DNA of 64,000 bases from Velthaea sp965214335 (GTDB lineage Bacteria > Vulcanimicrobiota > Vulcanimicrobiia > Vulcanimicrobiales > Vulcanimicrobiaceae): positions 310,001-374,000 of the forward strand of contig CBDCBO010000014.1 of the NCBI GenBank assembly GCA_965214335.1, read 5' to 3'. The translations under genes and the position numbers were made by a program. Below the pieces are notes generated by a model. The model made no database searches and was not told where the DNA came from. It saw nothing but the letters and a program-made list of their open reading frames with translations. This document shows positions 1-8,382 of the stretch, one piece after another. Positions within the stretch are counted from its first letter, which is position 1, and every line of letters begins with the position of its first letter.

Positions 1-927
1 TGCGAACTGATTGACAAACATGATCAATTTCACGTGTTGCCCGGTTCGCCGTTGCACGAAGCTTTCCAGATCGCGAATTTGCGAAGGGGTCACGGGATCC
101 TCGGCGCTCACGGTCAAGCGAACATCCAACGGTTTTTTGTACCAGTCGAAGCTCGCGGCGATGAGCCTCACACGTTGAAACGTTGAGGTATTGGTTGTAA
201 GCTCGTGGCGGATTTCGGCTTCGATCGTCGCCTCGCGCGCGATCTCGAGCGAACTGGCACCGAGCGGGAACAGCAGCATGGCGGTAATGACAATCGTCGT
301 TACGAGTGCCGTACGATTATGCGATCGAAATTCTTGTGCGACGATGTACACCACCATGCAGGCGGCGGCGATACCGATAAAATTGGTGCCGAACAAGAGC
401 AACGCGCCTTCGGCCGCAGACCACGTCCGGTGAGCCAGCGTCAAACCGACAACGCAGAGCGGTGGCATCAAAGCTACAGCGATTGCCGTTCCCGCGATCG
501 TGCTCGATATTGTGGGGCGAACCCGCGCAATGCCGGCAACGGCGCCCGCGCTAACTGCGATCCCCAGATCGAGCAAATTCGGACGCGTTCGAGCCGCAAC
601 TTCCGAACCGTATACCGGGGTAGCGGCCGCGAGCCCCAGTACCGCTGATGTCGCGATCGCGATCGCGGCACCTACGAGGGCTGTCAGCAACGAGCGGCGG
701 ATCATCGGCACGTTCCCGTCAAGCGCCGCGAACGCGAAAGCTTGAATAGGACTCATCAGCGGGGCGATGATCATCGCTCCGATGATCACGGCCACGCTGT
801 TCTCCAGCAGCCCCAGCGTGGCGATGATACATGAGGCGACCGTGAGCAACAAATAGTTTCGCGACAAGCGTGACTCATCGCGGGCGGCCTGGCGCAGCAG
901 TTCGCTGCGGCTCGCTCGTTGTTCCAA
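1..927 (-). CDS. DUF389 family integral membrane protein (3' end beyond the left edge)
   Basis: The reading frame is open from about 927 down to position 1 and runs off the window, so the C-terminus is missing. It encodes repeated hydrophobic segments with the DUF389 (TIGR00341/TIGR00271-like) signatures ENSVAVIIGAMIIAPLMSPI, TRPNLLDLGIAVSAGAVAGI and AGTAIAVALMPPLCVVG. A soluble C-terminal part follows, starting near WYKKPLDVRLTVSAEDPVTP. The function of the family is unknown. The first in-frame start I can find is TTG at 927; an in-frame stop lies upstream at about 1009, and no ATG lies between. The gene is divergent from the Na+/H+ antiporter. Family assignment is firm; the start is not. 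Confidence 0.85.
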   Translation of the reverse strand, partial: MEQRASRSELLRQAARDESRLSRNYLLLTVASCIIATLGLLENSVAVIIGAMIIAPLMSPIQAFAFAALDGNVPMIRRSLLTALVGAAIAIATSAVLGLAAATPVYGSEVAARTRPNLLDLGIAVSAGAVAGIARVRPTISSTIAGTAIAVALMPPLCVVGLTLAHRTWSAAEGALLLFGTNFIGIAAACMVVYIVAQEFRSHNRTALVTTIVITAMLLFPLGASSLEIAREATIEAEIRHELTTNTSTFQRVRLIAASFDWYKKPLDVRLTVSAEDPVTPSQIRDLESFVQRRTGQHVKLIMFVNQFA

Positions 928-1117
928 CGACTTTGATTTAAACGAGTTGCTTGAGCATGCCTCGCACCCGACCTCCTGCTTTCCGGTCCCGGCCAAAGGA
1001 AACCGCGTTCACCGACGCAAGTCCGCGAAGCAGATCGGCGGTGGCAAACCCAACACCTGCGCCCGCTGCTATCGCACTCTGACCGAACGGGCATCAGGAC
1101 TGAGGGCTGGACTCGCG

Positions 1118-2311
1118 GTGGACCAACTCTACGCACGGAACTCCGAAGTCGTTGTGGTCTTGCTTGCCGCAACGCTCATCATCGGTCGAATCGCGGCTTG
1201 GCTGCGTATCCCCTATGCTGTAGCCTTGCTATTGGCATCCCTTCCGCTTAGCTTTTCAGCCGCGTCCGCATTCGCTCCGTCAGTCCTTGTCATCTTTCTG
1301 CCGGCTCTGGTTTTCGAGGCGTCCTGGCAGCTCGATTTGGGCTTGATGCAGCGTTACTGGAAGCCGATCGCCTTTCTGGCGTTCCCGGGAGTTGCAATTA
1401 CGGCATTCGCCGTCGCCGTCGGCCTCTCGGTCGCGCACGTCATGCCGTTTCTCGAAGCGCTGCTGCTCGGCGCGATTGTTTCCGCCACCGATCCGATCGC
1501 GGTGAGCGCTGCATTCAAAGAACTCGCGGCTCCGCCTGAGCTCGCCACGCTCGTTGAAGGAGAGTCCCTCTGCAATGATGGCATTGCGGCTGCGATGTAT
1601 AGCGCGATCGTTGCCATTATCGGCAACGCTAGCGGGAGTCTCCTGACGATCTCGCTTCGTTCTGCCGCGGGTTCGGTTGCCGGCGCGATCCTTGGACTCA
1701 TCGCTGCAACATTGATCGCATTCGGCATGCGGCGCGGCACGAGCACGTATCTGCAGATTACTTCAACGATTGTGGCCGCATACGCTGTTTATCTGCTCGC
1801 CGACCGCTTTAACGACTCGGGCATTTTCGCCGTTCTCGTCGTAGGCGTCGCTCTGCGCGCATATCGCGGCTTTCCAACGAGTGAGGAGGCAAGCCGCGAG
1901 ATCGACCGGTTCTGGGCCGTGCTCGCTTTTCTCTCGAATTCACTCGTCTTCTTGCTCTTAGGTCTGCGCATCAACTTCACGCGAATTCTGCACGAACCGC
2001 TCCTCGTGCTTTTGACGCTCGGACTTGTCGTCGGATCGCGTTTTGTGCTGACCTACTTAGGACTGCACATGTTGGGAATACGCGAACGCAATTGGAAGCG
2101 GATTGTTATGCTCGCCGGTATGCGTGGCGCTCTTTCGCTGGCACTCGCGCTGGTGTTGCCGGCGACAATTCCGTTTCGCGCTCAAATCATCGACGCCGTC
2201 TTCGGCGTCGTTGCCGCGACGCTCATCGTTCAGGGCCTCGCGATCGGGCCGGTCCTGCGCCGTTTATTTCCGACAACTGAACCGACGTTGTTGAAAAACG
2301 CCGATCTATAG
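1118..2311 (+). CDS. Na+/H+ antiporter, CPA1 family
   Basis: A membrane exchanger of about 397 aa with roughly 10-12 hydrophobic helices. The diagnostic CPA1 stretch SATDPIAVSAAFKEL followed by LVEGESLCNDG is present; its Asp residues are those that bind and exchange cation and proton in this family. Other family blocks (FLPALVFEASWQLD near the N-terminus, GMRGALSLALALVLP near the C-terminus) are also visible. An in-frame ATG exists at 947, but residues from there to 1117 look non-coding (Arg/Cys/Pro-rich, no hydrophobicity). I therefore place the start at GTG 1118, with AGGG about 12 bases upstream. The role is likely pH/Na+ homeostasis in the inner membrane. It lacks the C-terminal cytoplasmic tail of some NhaP proteins. 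Confidence 0.88.
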   Translation: MDQLYARNSEVVVVLLAATLIIGRIAAWLRIPYAVALLLASLPLSFSAASAFAPSVLVIFLPALVFEASWQLDLGLMQRYWKPIAFLAFPGVAITAFAVAVGLSVAHVMPFLEALLLGAIVSATDPIAVSAAFKELAAPPELATLVEGESLCNDGIAAAMYSAIVAIIGNASGSLLTISLRSAAGSVAGAILGLIAATLIAFGMRRGTSTYLQITSTIVAAYAVYLLADRFNDSGIFAVLVVGVALRAYRGFPTSEEASREIDRFWAVLAFLSNSLVFLLLGLRINFTRILHEPLLVLLTLGLVVGSRFVLTYLGLHMLGIRERNWKRIVMLAGMRGALSLALALVLPATIPFRAQIIDAVFGVVAATLIVQGLAIGPVLRRLFPTTEPTLLKNADL

Positions 2312-2703
2312 TTGCCGAGATGACGGGGGCCGCGGCGCACAACGGCGCGACCGCAGCGATCGCTGCGGTCGACCGTTCAAGCGATTCACGTTGCCGCAGA
2401 CCGACGCCGTCGATATCACGCTTGCCGTTGGCGAATCGTCGTTGAGTGCGCACGCGCCGCGACCGAAGATGGGAGGCCGCAGCTCCGTGAGCGATCCATG
2501 GTTCGTAAAGGAAGACAGCCGGTAAACGGCGGTTGCGGGACGCTCACAAGTCTCGGTACGGAGCGTGATTCCGCGCTTACGCAGCGCCGCGCGGAGTCGG
2601 TTTGAAGATGAAGATCCGTTGAGAAGTTTTCGTATGGTGCGACTCTCAATGTGCGCTTTGAATAAAGCACGACGAACTCATCCAAACATCGGAAGGTCTT
2701 ATC
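2312..2703. other. Intergenic region, no gene seen
   Basis: No frame on either strand shows a recognisable protein or convincing start with ribosome binding site. It contains a 22-bp perfect palindrome just after the antiporter stop (listed separately). Confidence 0.6.
2349..2370. repeat. 22-bp perfect palindrome after the antiporter gene
   Basis: GACCGCAGCGA is followed directly by its reverse complement, centred on GATC and containing the octamer GCGATCGC. It lies 38 bases after the antiporter stop. With no loop and no T-run it is a poor intrinsic terminator, and more like a protein-binding dyad or a HIP1-type repeat. The role is unknown. Confidence 0.6.
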
Positions 2704-3539
2704 GTGAAGCTCAACCGCCCCGTGTTCCGCTCAGCGGTGACCGCGTTGGCATTCGTCGCGCTTATCGTCGGCACGGTCCGTGCGACGCACCCGCGTGCAT
2801 TTGCCGCCGAACTCTTTGGCGGTAGCGATCAGCACCGTATCACCGCAGTCGTCGCGCGCGATAAGCCGTCGGTCGTTGCGATTGAAGCCTCCAGCCAAAG
2901 CGGCGATTCGCATATGTCCGACACATCTAATTCCGCCGACCCGAAAACGGACGGCGCCGTCCAATCTTCGCCGGGCGGCGAAACGCGCTCGTCGGGCTCG
3001 GGATTCGTTTACGACCGTAGCGGACTGATTGTTACCAACGCCCACGTCGTGTCACCGGCAGACGGCGGGACGATCGACCAAGTGAACGTCATCTTCGCCA
3101 ACGGCGACCGATTCCAGGAACAATAGTTGCCGTCGACCGCGTCGCCGATCTGGCGCTCGTGCACGTCCCGAATTATTCGAAATTACCGCCGCCGCTCGCG
3201 CTGGGCGCATCCGCCGATGTCCGCGCTGGACAGTGGGCGATCGCGAGCGGCGAACCCTTGGAATTACGCAATACGGTGACCGTGGGTGTCGTCTCTGGTT
3301 TCGATCGAAATGAACCAATCGGCGATGAGCAGGGCGGTGCGGTGCGCAATTTTGCCGGCTTATTGCAAACGTCCGCGCCGATCAATCCTGGCAACTTCGG
3401 GGGCTCAGTCATCGACTTGAATGGCCGAGTCATCGGCAACAATTAGGCCGTCGCCGGCGGAGCTCAAAATATCGGCTTTGCCATTCCGATCGACAAAGTT
3501 CGTTCGGTTGTCGCGCATCTCGAAGAGCGGCCGAGCTAG
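2704..3539 (+). pseudogene. Decayed HtrA/DegP-type serine protease
   Basis: The N-terminal piece (2704-3126) has a signal-anchor segment and the chymotrypsin-fold start GSGFVYDRSGLIVTNAHVV, which carries the catalytic His. Homology continues in another frame from about 3115 with VAVDRVADLALVHV (catalytic Asp region). This requires a one-base deletion near 3115-3126. The second frame reaches the active-site loop INPGNFGGSVIDLNG, where the nucleophile of GNSGG is Phe instead of Ser. It then hits TAG at 3444-3446, after which AVAGGAQNIGFAIPIDKV continues in the same frame to a stop at 3537-3539. No PDZ domain follows. Frameshift, internal stop and loss of the catalytic Ser together argue for a pseudogene rather than recoding. 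It was probably a periplasmic quality-control protease. Confidence 0.85.
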
Positions 3540-3969
3540 TTACCGAACGCGAGCGACGCCGACACCGACGGCGCTACCAGTTCCAGCTGAGATGTGATTA
3601 GCTCCAATCTCGGTTTTGTCCACAAACAAGGTGACTATGACGCGTGCCGGACAACGTACCGGTACCAATTGGCAATCCCGAACTCGATGTTACCCGGATG
3701 AGCGTTTGGCTAAGACCGGCGGAGCCGCGTCTATTCCACGTAACAAAGCTCCTTTGTTGCCCTGCTGCCGAGTAAAAGTTCGGATAATGGCCGAGCCGGC
3801 GCACATCCTCCATGTCTAAACTATTACCTACGGAGATCTTCGCTTGAGTTAACTCGGTTTGCGACCCCTTGGTGACAAGCGCAAAGGTGTCGTTGTGAGC
3901 AGCTCAAATGCATTTCGGCGCGCGACGCCGGAGACGCCACGAGAGCGGCGAGCACAGGGCGAACATTAC
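3540..3969. other. Intergenic region downstream of the HtrA pseudogene, no gene seen
   Basis: No supported ORF. It has short AT-richer stretches and a GTACCGGTAC palindrome near 3655. It may contain eroded 3' sequence of the protease gene (the PDZ region), but I can recognise no homology. Confidence 0.55.
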
Positions 3970-4878
3970 TTATCCTTCTCGCCGCGCGGGACGGTCGTCC
4001 CTACGCACCGCCGCCCGAATGGCGGCCAGCACCGTTGCGGGCTGTTCGCGCTGCAAAAAGTGTCCGCACTGCGGCACAATCTTCAGCTCGTACCCGGCGC
4101 GAAAATACTGCTCCTTGCCCGCCGCGCTTGCCGGAAGCGTCGCCCCGTCATCGCTGCCCATCAACACCCTGGTCGGCACTTCGACCGGCGGCAGGCGGTC
4201 GAGCAACGCGGTTTCGGACGCGTAGGCCGGGTCCGTGGCGGCAAAGCCCCAGCGCACCCGGTACGAGTGCAGTACGATTTCGACAAACTCCGGATTCTCA
4301 AACGACGCCGCCGTTGCGGCATATTCGCGGTCGGCAAAGTGCCAGCCCGGCGACCACGTGCGCCACAAATCGCGGCAGAAGGCGGCGCGATCGTCACGCA
4401 GCGCGGCGGCACCGCGCGGCGTTGCAAAGTACCACTGATACCAATAGGCGCGCAGCTGTTCCACCCCCAGCTGCTGTGCGCCCACGTTGGTTCCGTAGGC
4501 CACGGCAAGCGCGGTGAGCGTTAGGAGCCGGTGCGGTGCGAGCACGGCCAGCGCATAGCTCGCGCGCGCGCCCCAATCGTGGCCCACCAGATGAAAGCGC
4601 TCGAGTCCCAATGCGTCGGCGAACTCGAGAATATCGCGCGCCAAGGCGGCGGTTTCGCCGGTGCGCGGCGCGCCGGGTAACAGGCGCGTCGATCCGAAGC
4701 CGCGCACGAACGGCGCGAACGTGCGGTACCCGTCGGCGGCCAATTCCGTTGCGACCGCATCCCACGTGCGAGCATCATCGGGAAAACCGTGCACGAACAC
4801 GACCGCCGGACCGGCCGCCGGGCCACGTTCGATGTACGCGCAATCCAGCGAACGCGTGCGGCAGCTACTCACCGTCAT
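3970..4878 (-). CDS. Alpha/beta hydrolase, epoxide hydrolase-like
   Basis: A 302-aa single-domain alpha/beta hydrolase. The oxyanion motif HGFPDD lies at about residue 30, and the nucleophile elbow is GHDWGA with Asp as nucleophile. That is typical of soluble epoxide hydrolases and haloalkane dehalogenases rather than Ser esterases. The catalytic His is in QCGHFLQRE near the C-terminus. A Trp/Tyr-rich cap region (YWYQWYF) lies between. The substrate cannot be deduced. The start ATG lies inside the last codons of the MBL-cupin gene (14-base overlap), so the two are probably translated as one operon. Cytosolic, as no signal peptide is seen. Confidence 0.82.
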   Translation of the reverse strand: MTVSSCRTRSLDCAYIERGPAAGPAVVFVHGFPDDARTWDAVATELAADGYRTFAPFVRGFGSTRLLPGAPRTGETAALARDILEFADALGLERFHLVGHDWGARASYALAVLAPHRLLTLTALAVAYGTNVGAQQLGVEQLRAYWYQWYFATPRGAAALRDDRAAFCRDLWRTWSPGWHFADREYAATAASFENPEFVEIVLHSYRVRWGFAATDPAYASETALLDRLPPVEVPTRVLMGSDDGATLPASAAGKEQYFRAGYELKIVPQCGHFLQREQPATVLAAIRAAVRRDDRPARREG

Positions 4879-5926
4879 AATATTCCAGTTGCGGCTCGGC
4901 GCGCACGAGCGTGCCGGTGGCTTCGACGACGAACTTCTTTGAGTCGGGATAGAAGCACGTATCGCCCGGATCGAGGTTGGCGATCATCACGATCGTGCAC
5001 GGATCGTCCGTATCGTTGGAAATGCGGTGTGCGCCGCGCGGTTCGGTAACGAAGACGACACAGTCGCCCGGGCGCAAGCGATGCGTCGCCGCCGGTGTGC
5101 GCAAGGTGGGGTAGCCCGCCCAGACAATGAACAGTTCCTCTTCACGCGTGTGCCAGTGCAGCGGACAATACGATTGACCCGGCTGCAAGCGCCCGGCCGC
5201 CGCGCCTAATTTTTCCGCGCCCAAGATCAATCCGATCTCGCCCATTTCGCCGCCGAACGGTGCGGGATCGTCAAGGTATTCTTGCCACGTTAGGTCGGCC
5301 AGGTTGAGCACCTGCACCGGTGCCGTCGCGGCACGGCTCGCGATCATTGCAGACAGCGCCCGCTGGGCTTGACCGAACACCGGCATGCCGTCACCGACGA
5401 GCAGATGATCGATCGGCAACGCCCGCACCCGCCGCGCCGACAGCACGGCGCGCGCCGGATCGGCGAGCTTCGCATCCGGCATGAGCGAAAGAGCTCCGGC
5501 CGGCGCACCCCAGAATGCGTCGCCGGAGATCGCGGCGCGCCGGTCAGGCGAAAACAGCACCATCTCGCCCGGCGTTTTATAGCCGTCGAGCACCAACACA
5601 CGCCAGCCGAAGATGACGTCGCCGTCGACGACGGTACGATCCACCGCGACGTCGAGCTGTGCGGCGTCGGCGGCCGGAGCCACGATCGACACCCCGAGTT
5701 CGTGCGCAAAATGGGCCGCGGCGCGCTGATGATCGCGATTGGTTATGACGACGGCCGCCACGCCGGCAGCGCGACACGCGGCAAGAACGCTGTCGTCGTC
5801 GGGTTCGAGCGGATCGACGACGAACGAACCGGCGGCATCGCGGACGAGCCACGAATTGAAGTTAACGCCGCGATCGGGCTGCCAGCGCCACCACATCGCG
5901 ATTCCCTCGACGACTGTTTCTTGCAT
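4865..5926 (-). CDS. MBL-fold protein fused to a cupin domain
   Basis: About 353 aa from the ATG at 5926, where MQETVVEGIAMWW begins; the frame is open further upstream but without protein-like composition. Residues 1-200 resemble the metallo-beta-lactamase fold (FNSWLVRDAAGSFVVDPL, then AVVITNRDHQRAA). The HxHxDH metal motif reads ITNRDH, so the first two His are replaced. The C-terminal 120 residues are a cupin with intact metal motifs, HWHTREEE and EPRGAHRISND. A regulatory or oxidoreductase role on small metabolites is possible. It is the first gene of a two-gene operon with the epoxide hydrolase-like protein. The MBL half may be non-hydrolytic. Confidence 0.75.
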   Translation of the reverse strand: MQETVVEGIAMWWRWQPDRGVNFNSWLVRDAAGSFVVDPLEPDDDSVLAACRAAGVAAVVITNRDHQRAAAHFAHELGVSIVAPAADAAQLDVAVDRTVVDGDVIFGWRVLVLDGYKTPGEMVLFSPDRRAAISGDAFWGAPAGALSLMPDAKLADPARAVLSARRVRALPIDHLLVGDGMPVFGQAQRALSAMIASRAATAPVQVLNLADLTWQEYLDDPAPFGGEMGEIGLILGAEKLGAAAGRLQPGQSYCPLHWHTREEELFIVWAGYPTLRTPAATHRLRPGDCVVFVTEPRGAHRISNDTDDPCTIVMIANLDPGDTCFYPDSKKFVVEATGTLVRAEPQLEYYDGE

Positions 5927-6240
5927 CGACGTACGACATACGGCGACCGGCTCACGGTTCCCATCGTGCGGGCACGTCATCTGCTGCGGCGGCGGCGGGC
6001 TTACGCCATCGCTGTACTTATTTCGCGCCGCCTGGGCAGTCCGCAGCAATCATGTCGGCTCTTCAACGAGCCAATCCTTGAATTGCGCCATCGCGTGTCT
6101 TGTAGACGAAGTTTCCAACTACTTCGAACGCCGCCGCAGTGCTCGACCATGTCCACCTCTAAGAATTCCGGTGGCGGATCATCCAATCGTCGAACGTGCG
6201 CACGAGAATCGAGCGACGTCGTTGCATTCCTGCAAGCGAC
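5927..6240. other. Intergenic region between two minus-strand genes, no gene seen
   Basis: I see no coherent protein, tRNA or strong terminator here. Frames opposite the MBL-cupin gene extend into it but look like antisense shadow. Confidence 0.5.
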
Positions 6241-6666
6241 TTACGGCAGGTTTTGGCCCCCTTCGAGCACTTTGTTCAGCAGGTAGGTCAAAGTTTCGCG
6301 CTCGCTACCGTCAAGAGGGCTAAACGATGCTTCCGTCACGGCAAACATTATTCTCTGCCCGTCACGCAACTGAGATTTGCCTTTACGTGTCAGCCGGTGC
6401 ACCATTGCGCGCCCCAGGCCGGCGCGGGCCTCGATCAAACCGGCGACATGCAATCGATTCAGCAGCGTCCCGAAGGCTTGGTCGGAGTTGAAAGTGAGCT
6501 CGGCGAGGTAGTGCTGCGAACACCCGGGATTGCGGTCGATCTCGCGTAGCGCGTTCCACTGCACCAGGCTTAGGCCGATCGGGCCGAGCTGTTTGTCTAA
6601 AGTGCGATGATGGCGGTGCTGAATCCGTTTGACCAGCCAACCGAGATGCTCGGGTACACTTGACAT
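6241..6666 (-). CDS. MarR family transcriptional regulator
   Basis: A 141-aa winged-helix protein. The N-terminal dimerisation helix (LGWLVKRIQHRHHRTLDKQL) is followed by the recognition segment CSQHYLAELTFNSDQAFGTLLNRL and the wing AGLGRAMVHRLTRKGK, all at the positions expected for MarR. It is divergent from the FMN reductase gene, and the short AT-rich spacer holds an inverted repeat overlapping its own start codon. It therefore likely represses itself and the reductase, relieved by a phenolic or oxidant ligand (family knowledge; ligand unknown). Confidence 0.87.
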   Translation of the reverse strand: MSSVPEHLGWLVKRIQHRHHRTLDKQLGPIGLSLVQWNALREIDRNPGCSQHYLAELTFNSDQAFGTLLNRLHVAGLIEARAGLGRAMVHRLTRKGKSQLRDGQRIMFAVTEASFSPLDGSERETLTYLLNKVLEGGQNLP

Positions 6667-6682
6667 ATAAGCCTATTTATAT
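6665..6682. promoter_or_regulatory. Candidate MarR operator
   Basis: ATATAA and TTATAT form an AT-rich dyad with a 6-base spacer, overlapping the marR start codon in the divergent promoter region. MarR proteins usually bind such AT-rich 16-20-bp dyads near their own promoters. The assignment is inference from position. Confidence 0.45.
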
Positions 6683-6755
6683 AAACATGTTGAACGCATA
6701 ATCCTCGGCAAGTTTATGATTTAATCCTCGGCCTCGAATGGGAGACACCTCGCGA

Positions 6756-7388
6756 ATGCTCAAGCTTCACGTCATTATCGGCAGCACACGCGACGGGCGC
6801 AATGCGGACGCCGTTTCGCGCTGGATGATGCCCATCGTTCAGTCGCGCCAAGATTTTAACGTTGAAATTCTCGATCTTCGCGACTGGCCGTTGCCGCTAT
6901 TTCAAGAAACGATCGCCTCGGTCGGCGACTTCAAGGATCCGACGTATTCGAACCCGGTCGTGAAACGGTGGAATGTGAAGATTGCGGAAGCCGACGCCTA
7001 CGTGTTTGTCACGCCCGAGTACAATCATAGCATCCCGGCGGTCCTCAAGAACGCGATCGACTCGGTGTTTTTCTCGTTCGCGTTTCGGCATAAGCCGGTT
7101 GCCTATGTGGCCTACAGCCTCGGCCTTACCGGCGGCGTGCGTTGCGTCGAGCATCTCAGCCAAGTAATGCTGGAAACCGAGGCCGTCTCGGTCAGAACGC
7201 CGACGCTGGTACCGACCGTCACGAGTTCGTTCGATACCGAAGGGCAACCGCTGAATCCGGCGATCAACTTCACGTTGAACGTGATGCTCGACGATCTTGC
7301 CTGGATGGGCAACGCATTGAAGACGGCCCGCGGCGCGGGCGAACCGCCGCCGGCCGCTATTCGCATCCGAACGGCTGCTGGGAGATAA
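6756..7388 (+). CDS. NADPH-dependent FMN reductase family protein
   Basis: A 210-aa flavodoxin-fold reductase. The FMN phosphate-binding loop GSTRDGRNAD follows the first strand. The central motif TPEYNHSIPAVLKNAID is the classic signature of the NADPH-FMN reductase/chromate-quinone reductase family (ChrR, AzoR-like, SsuE fold). I prefer ATG 6756 because GGGAG lies about ten bases upstream. An in-frame ATG at 6738 would add MGDTSR but has no ribosome binding site. It likely reduces quinones, azo compounds or free flavin in the cytosol. The divergent MarR suggests induction by toxic electrophiles or phenolics. Confidence 0.86.
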   Translation: MLKLHVIIGSTRDGRNADAVSRWMMPIVQSRQDFNVEILDLRDWPLPLFQETIASVGDFKDPTYSNPVVKRWNVKIAEADAYVFVTPEYNHSIPAVLKNAIDSVFFSFAFRHKPVAYVAYSLGLTGGVRCVEHLSQVMLETEAVSVRTPTLVPTVTSSFDTEGQPLNPAINFTLNVMLDDLAWMGNALKTARGAGEPPPAAIRIRTAAGR

Positions 7389-7494
7389 GTTCGCGACAAC
7401 CTCGATTTGGCGTCGACACGCGCGGCGCGCGATACCTCCATCGGCATAGGTAACTGCGATCGGCTTAGCGGCATCGCGGTTCCGACGGGTGCTC

Positions 7495-7538
7495 TTGACA
7501 AACTATTTTTAATAGCTTAAAACTAATACGAATAGTTT
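7495..7538 (+). promoter_or_regulatory. Promoter with overlapping TetR-type operator
   Basis: TTGACA (7495-7500), a 17-base spacer, and TAAAAC (7518-7523) form a sigma-70-type promoter. An inverted repeat, AAAACTA and TAGTTTT separated by 7 bases (7519-7539), overlaps the -10 and start region. It is the only strong AT-rich dyad before the hydrolase-TetR operon, so it is a good autoregulatory operator candidate. Confidence 0.55.
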
Positions 7539-7554
7539 TTGAGGAGTGTCTCAA

Positions 7555-8382
7555 ATGGCGCAACAGTTCAAGCTACCAGGCGGCACCATCGCGTATGACG
7601 ATGCGGGGACAGGACCGCTCGTGATCTGTGTGCCCGGCATGGGTGATCTCCGCTCGACCTACCGCTTCTCGACGCCGCTGCTTACTGCCGCCGGCTACCG
7701 AGTGATATGCATTGACGTTCGTGGCATGGGTGAGACGTCGGTTCGCTGGGATGACTATTCGGTCGGGGCGATCGGCGGCGATATAGCCGACCTCATCGAG
7801 GCGCTCAATGCCGGGCCCGCGCACGTTGTCGGAAACTCGATGGCTGCCGGCGCCGCGGTCGTGGCCGCCGCGCGCCGTCCGCATCTTGTGCGCAGCCTGA
7901 CGCTCACGGCACCGTTCGTTCGCGACATGCTGCCGGCGTGGGCGGCCGCCGCAATCTTTGGTCCATTGCTCGGCGGACCGTGGCGTGCGGCAACGTGGGA
8001 CTGGTACATGCGCAAAGCGTTTCCTACCCGGGTTCCGCCCGATCGGGCCGCCGAAACGCTGCGGCGCAATCGCAATCTCGCCGAGCCCGGCCGTTTTGAT
8101 ACGTTCCGCCGGATGGCGATCGCCTCGAAACATGCGTCAGCTGAGCGCCTCGCTGACGTCGCGGTTCCGGTGCTCGTCGTGATGGGAACGCGCGATTTTG
8201 ACTTCCCGAATCCCGCGAAAGAGGCGCAGAACGTCGCTGACGCACTGCGCGGCGAGGTGTTGATGATTGACGGAGCCGGGCACTACCCGCAGGCCGATTC
8301 GCCCGATGTCTTCACCGCAGGGCTGCTCGCGTTTTTTGGAGCCGTTGAGGCTGAAAAGTGCACCGCGGTTTATGCCCCGTAG
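7555..8382 (+). CDS. Alpha/beta hydrolase (Ser nucleophile)
   Basis: A 275-aa hydrolase with CVPGMGDLRSTYR as the HG-type oxyanion loop (His replaced by Pro). The nucleophile elbow is GNSMAAG with Ser, the acid is in MGTRDFDFP, and the catalytic His is in GAGHYPQADSP. The arrangement fits esterase or perhydrolase-like family members; the substrate is unknown. GAGGAG at 7541-7546 sits 8 bases before ATG 7555. A GTG at 7546 overlaps that Shine-Dalgarno and is unlikely to be used. Its stop lies 11 bases inside the TetR gene, so the two are translationally coupled and likely co-regulated. Confidence 0.85.
   Translation: MAQQFKLPGGTIAYDDAGTGPLVICVPGMGDLRSTYRFSTPLLTAAGYRVICIDVRGMGETSVRWDDYSVGAIGGDIADLIEALNAGPAHVVGNSMAAGAAVVAAARRPHLVRSLTLTAPFVRDMLPAWAAAAIFGPLLGGPWRAATWDWYMRKAFPTRVPPDRAAETLRRNRNLAEPGRFDTFRRMAIASKHASAERLADVAVPVLVVMGTRDFDFPNPAKEAQNVADALRGEVLMIDGAGHYPQADSPDVFTAGLLAFFGAVEAEKCTAVYAP

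Noticed and set aside
2704..3539. Stop-codon recoding (e.g. UAG readthrough) in the HtrA gene
   Set aside because: A frameshift plus Ser-to-Phe at the nucleophile argue for simple decay.
3859..6286. Long plus-strand frames opposite the hydrolase and MBL-cupin genes
   Set aside because: Arg/Pro/Ala-rich, no domains or ribosome binding site, and they are complementary to well-supported genes.
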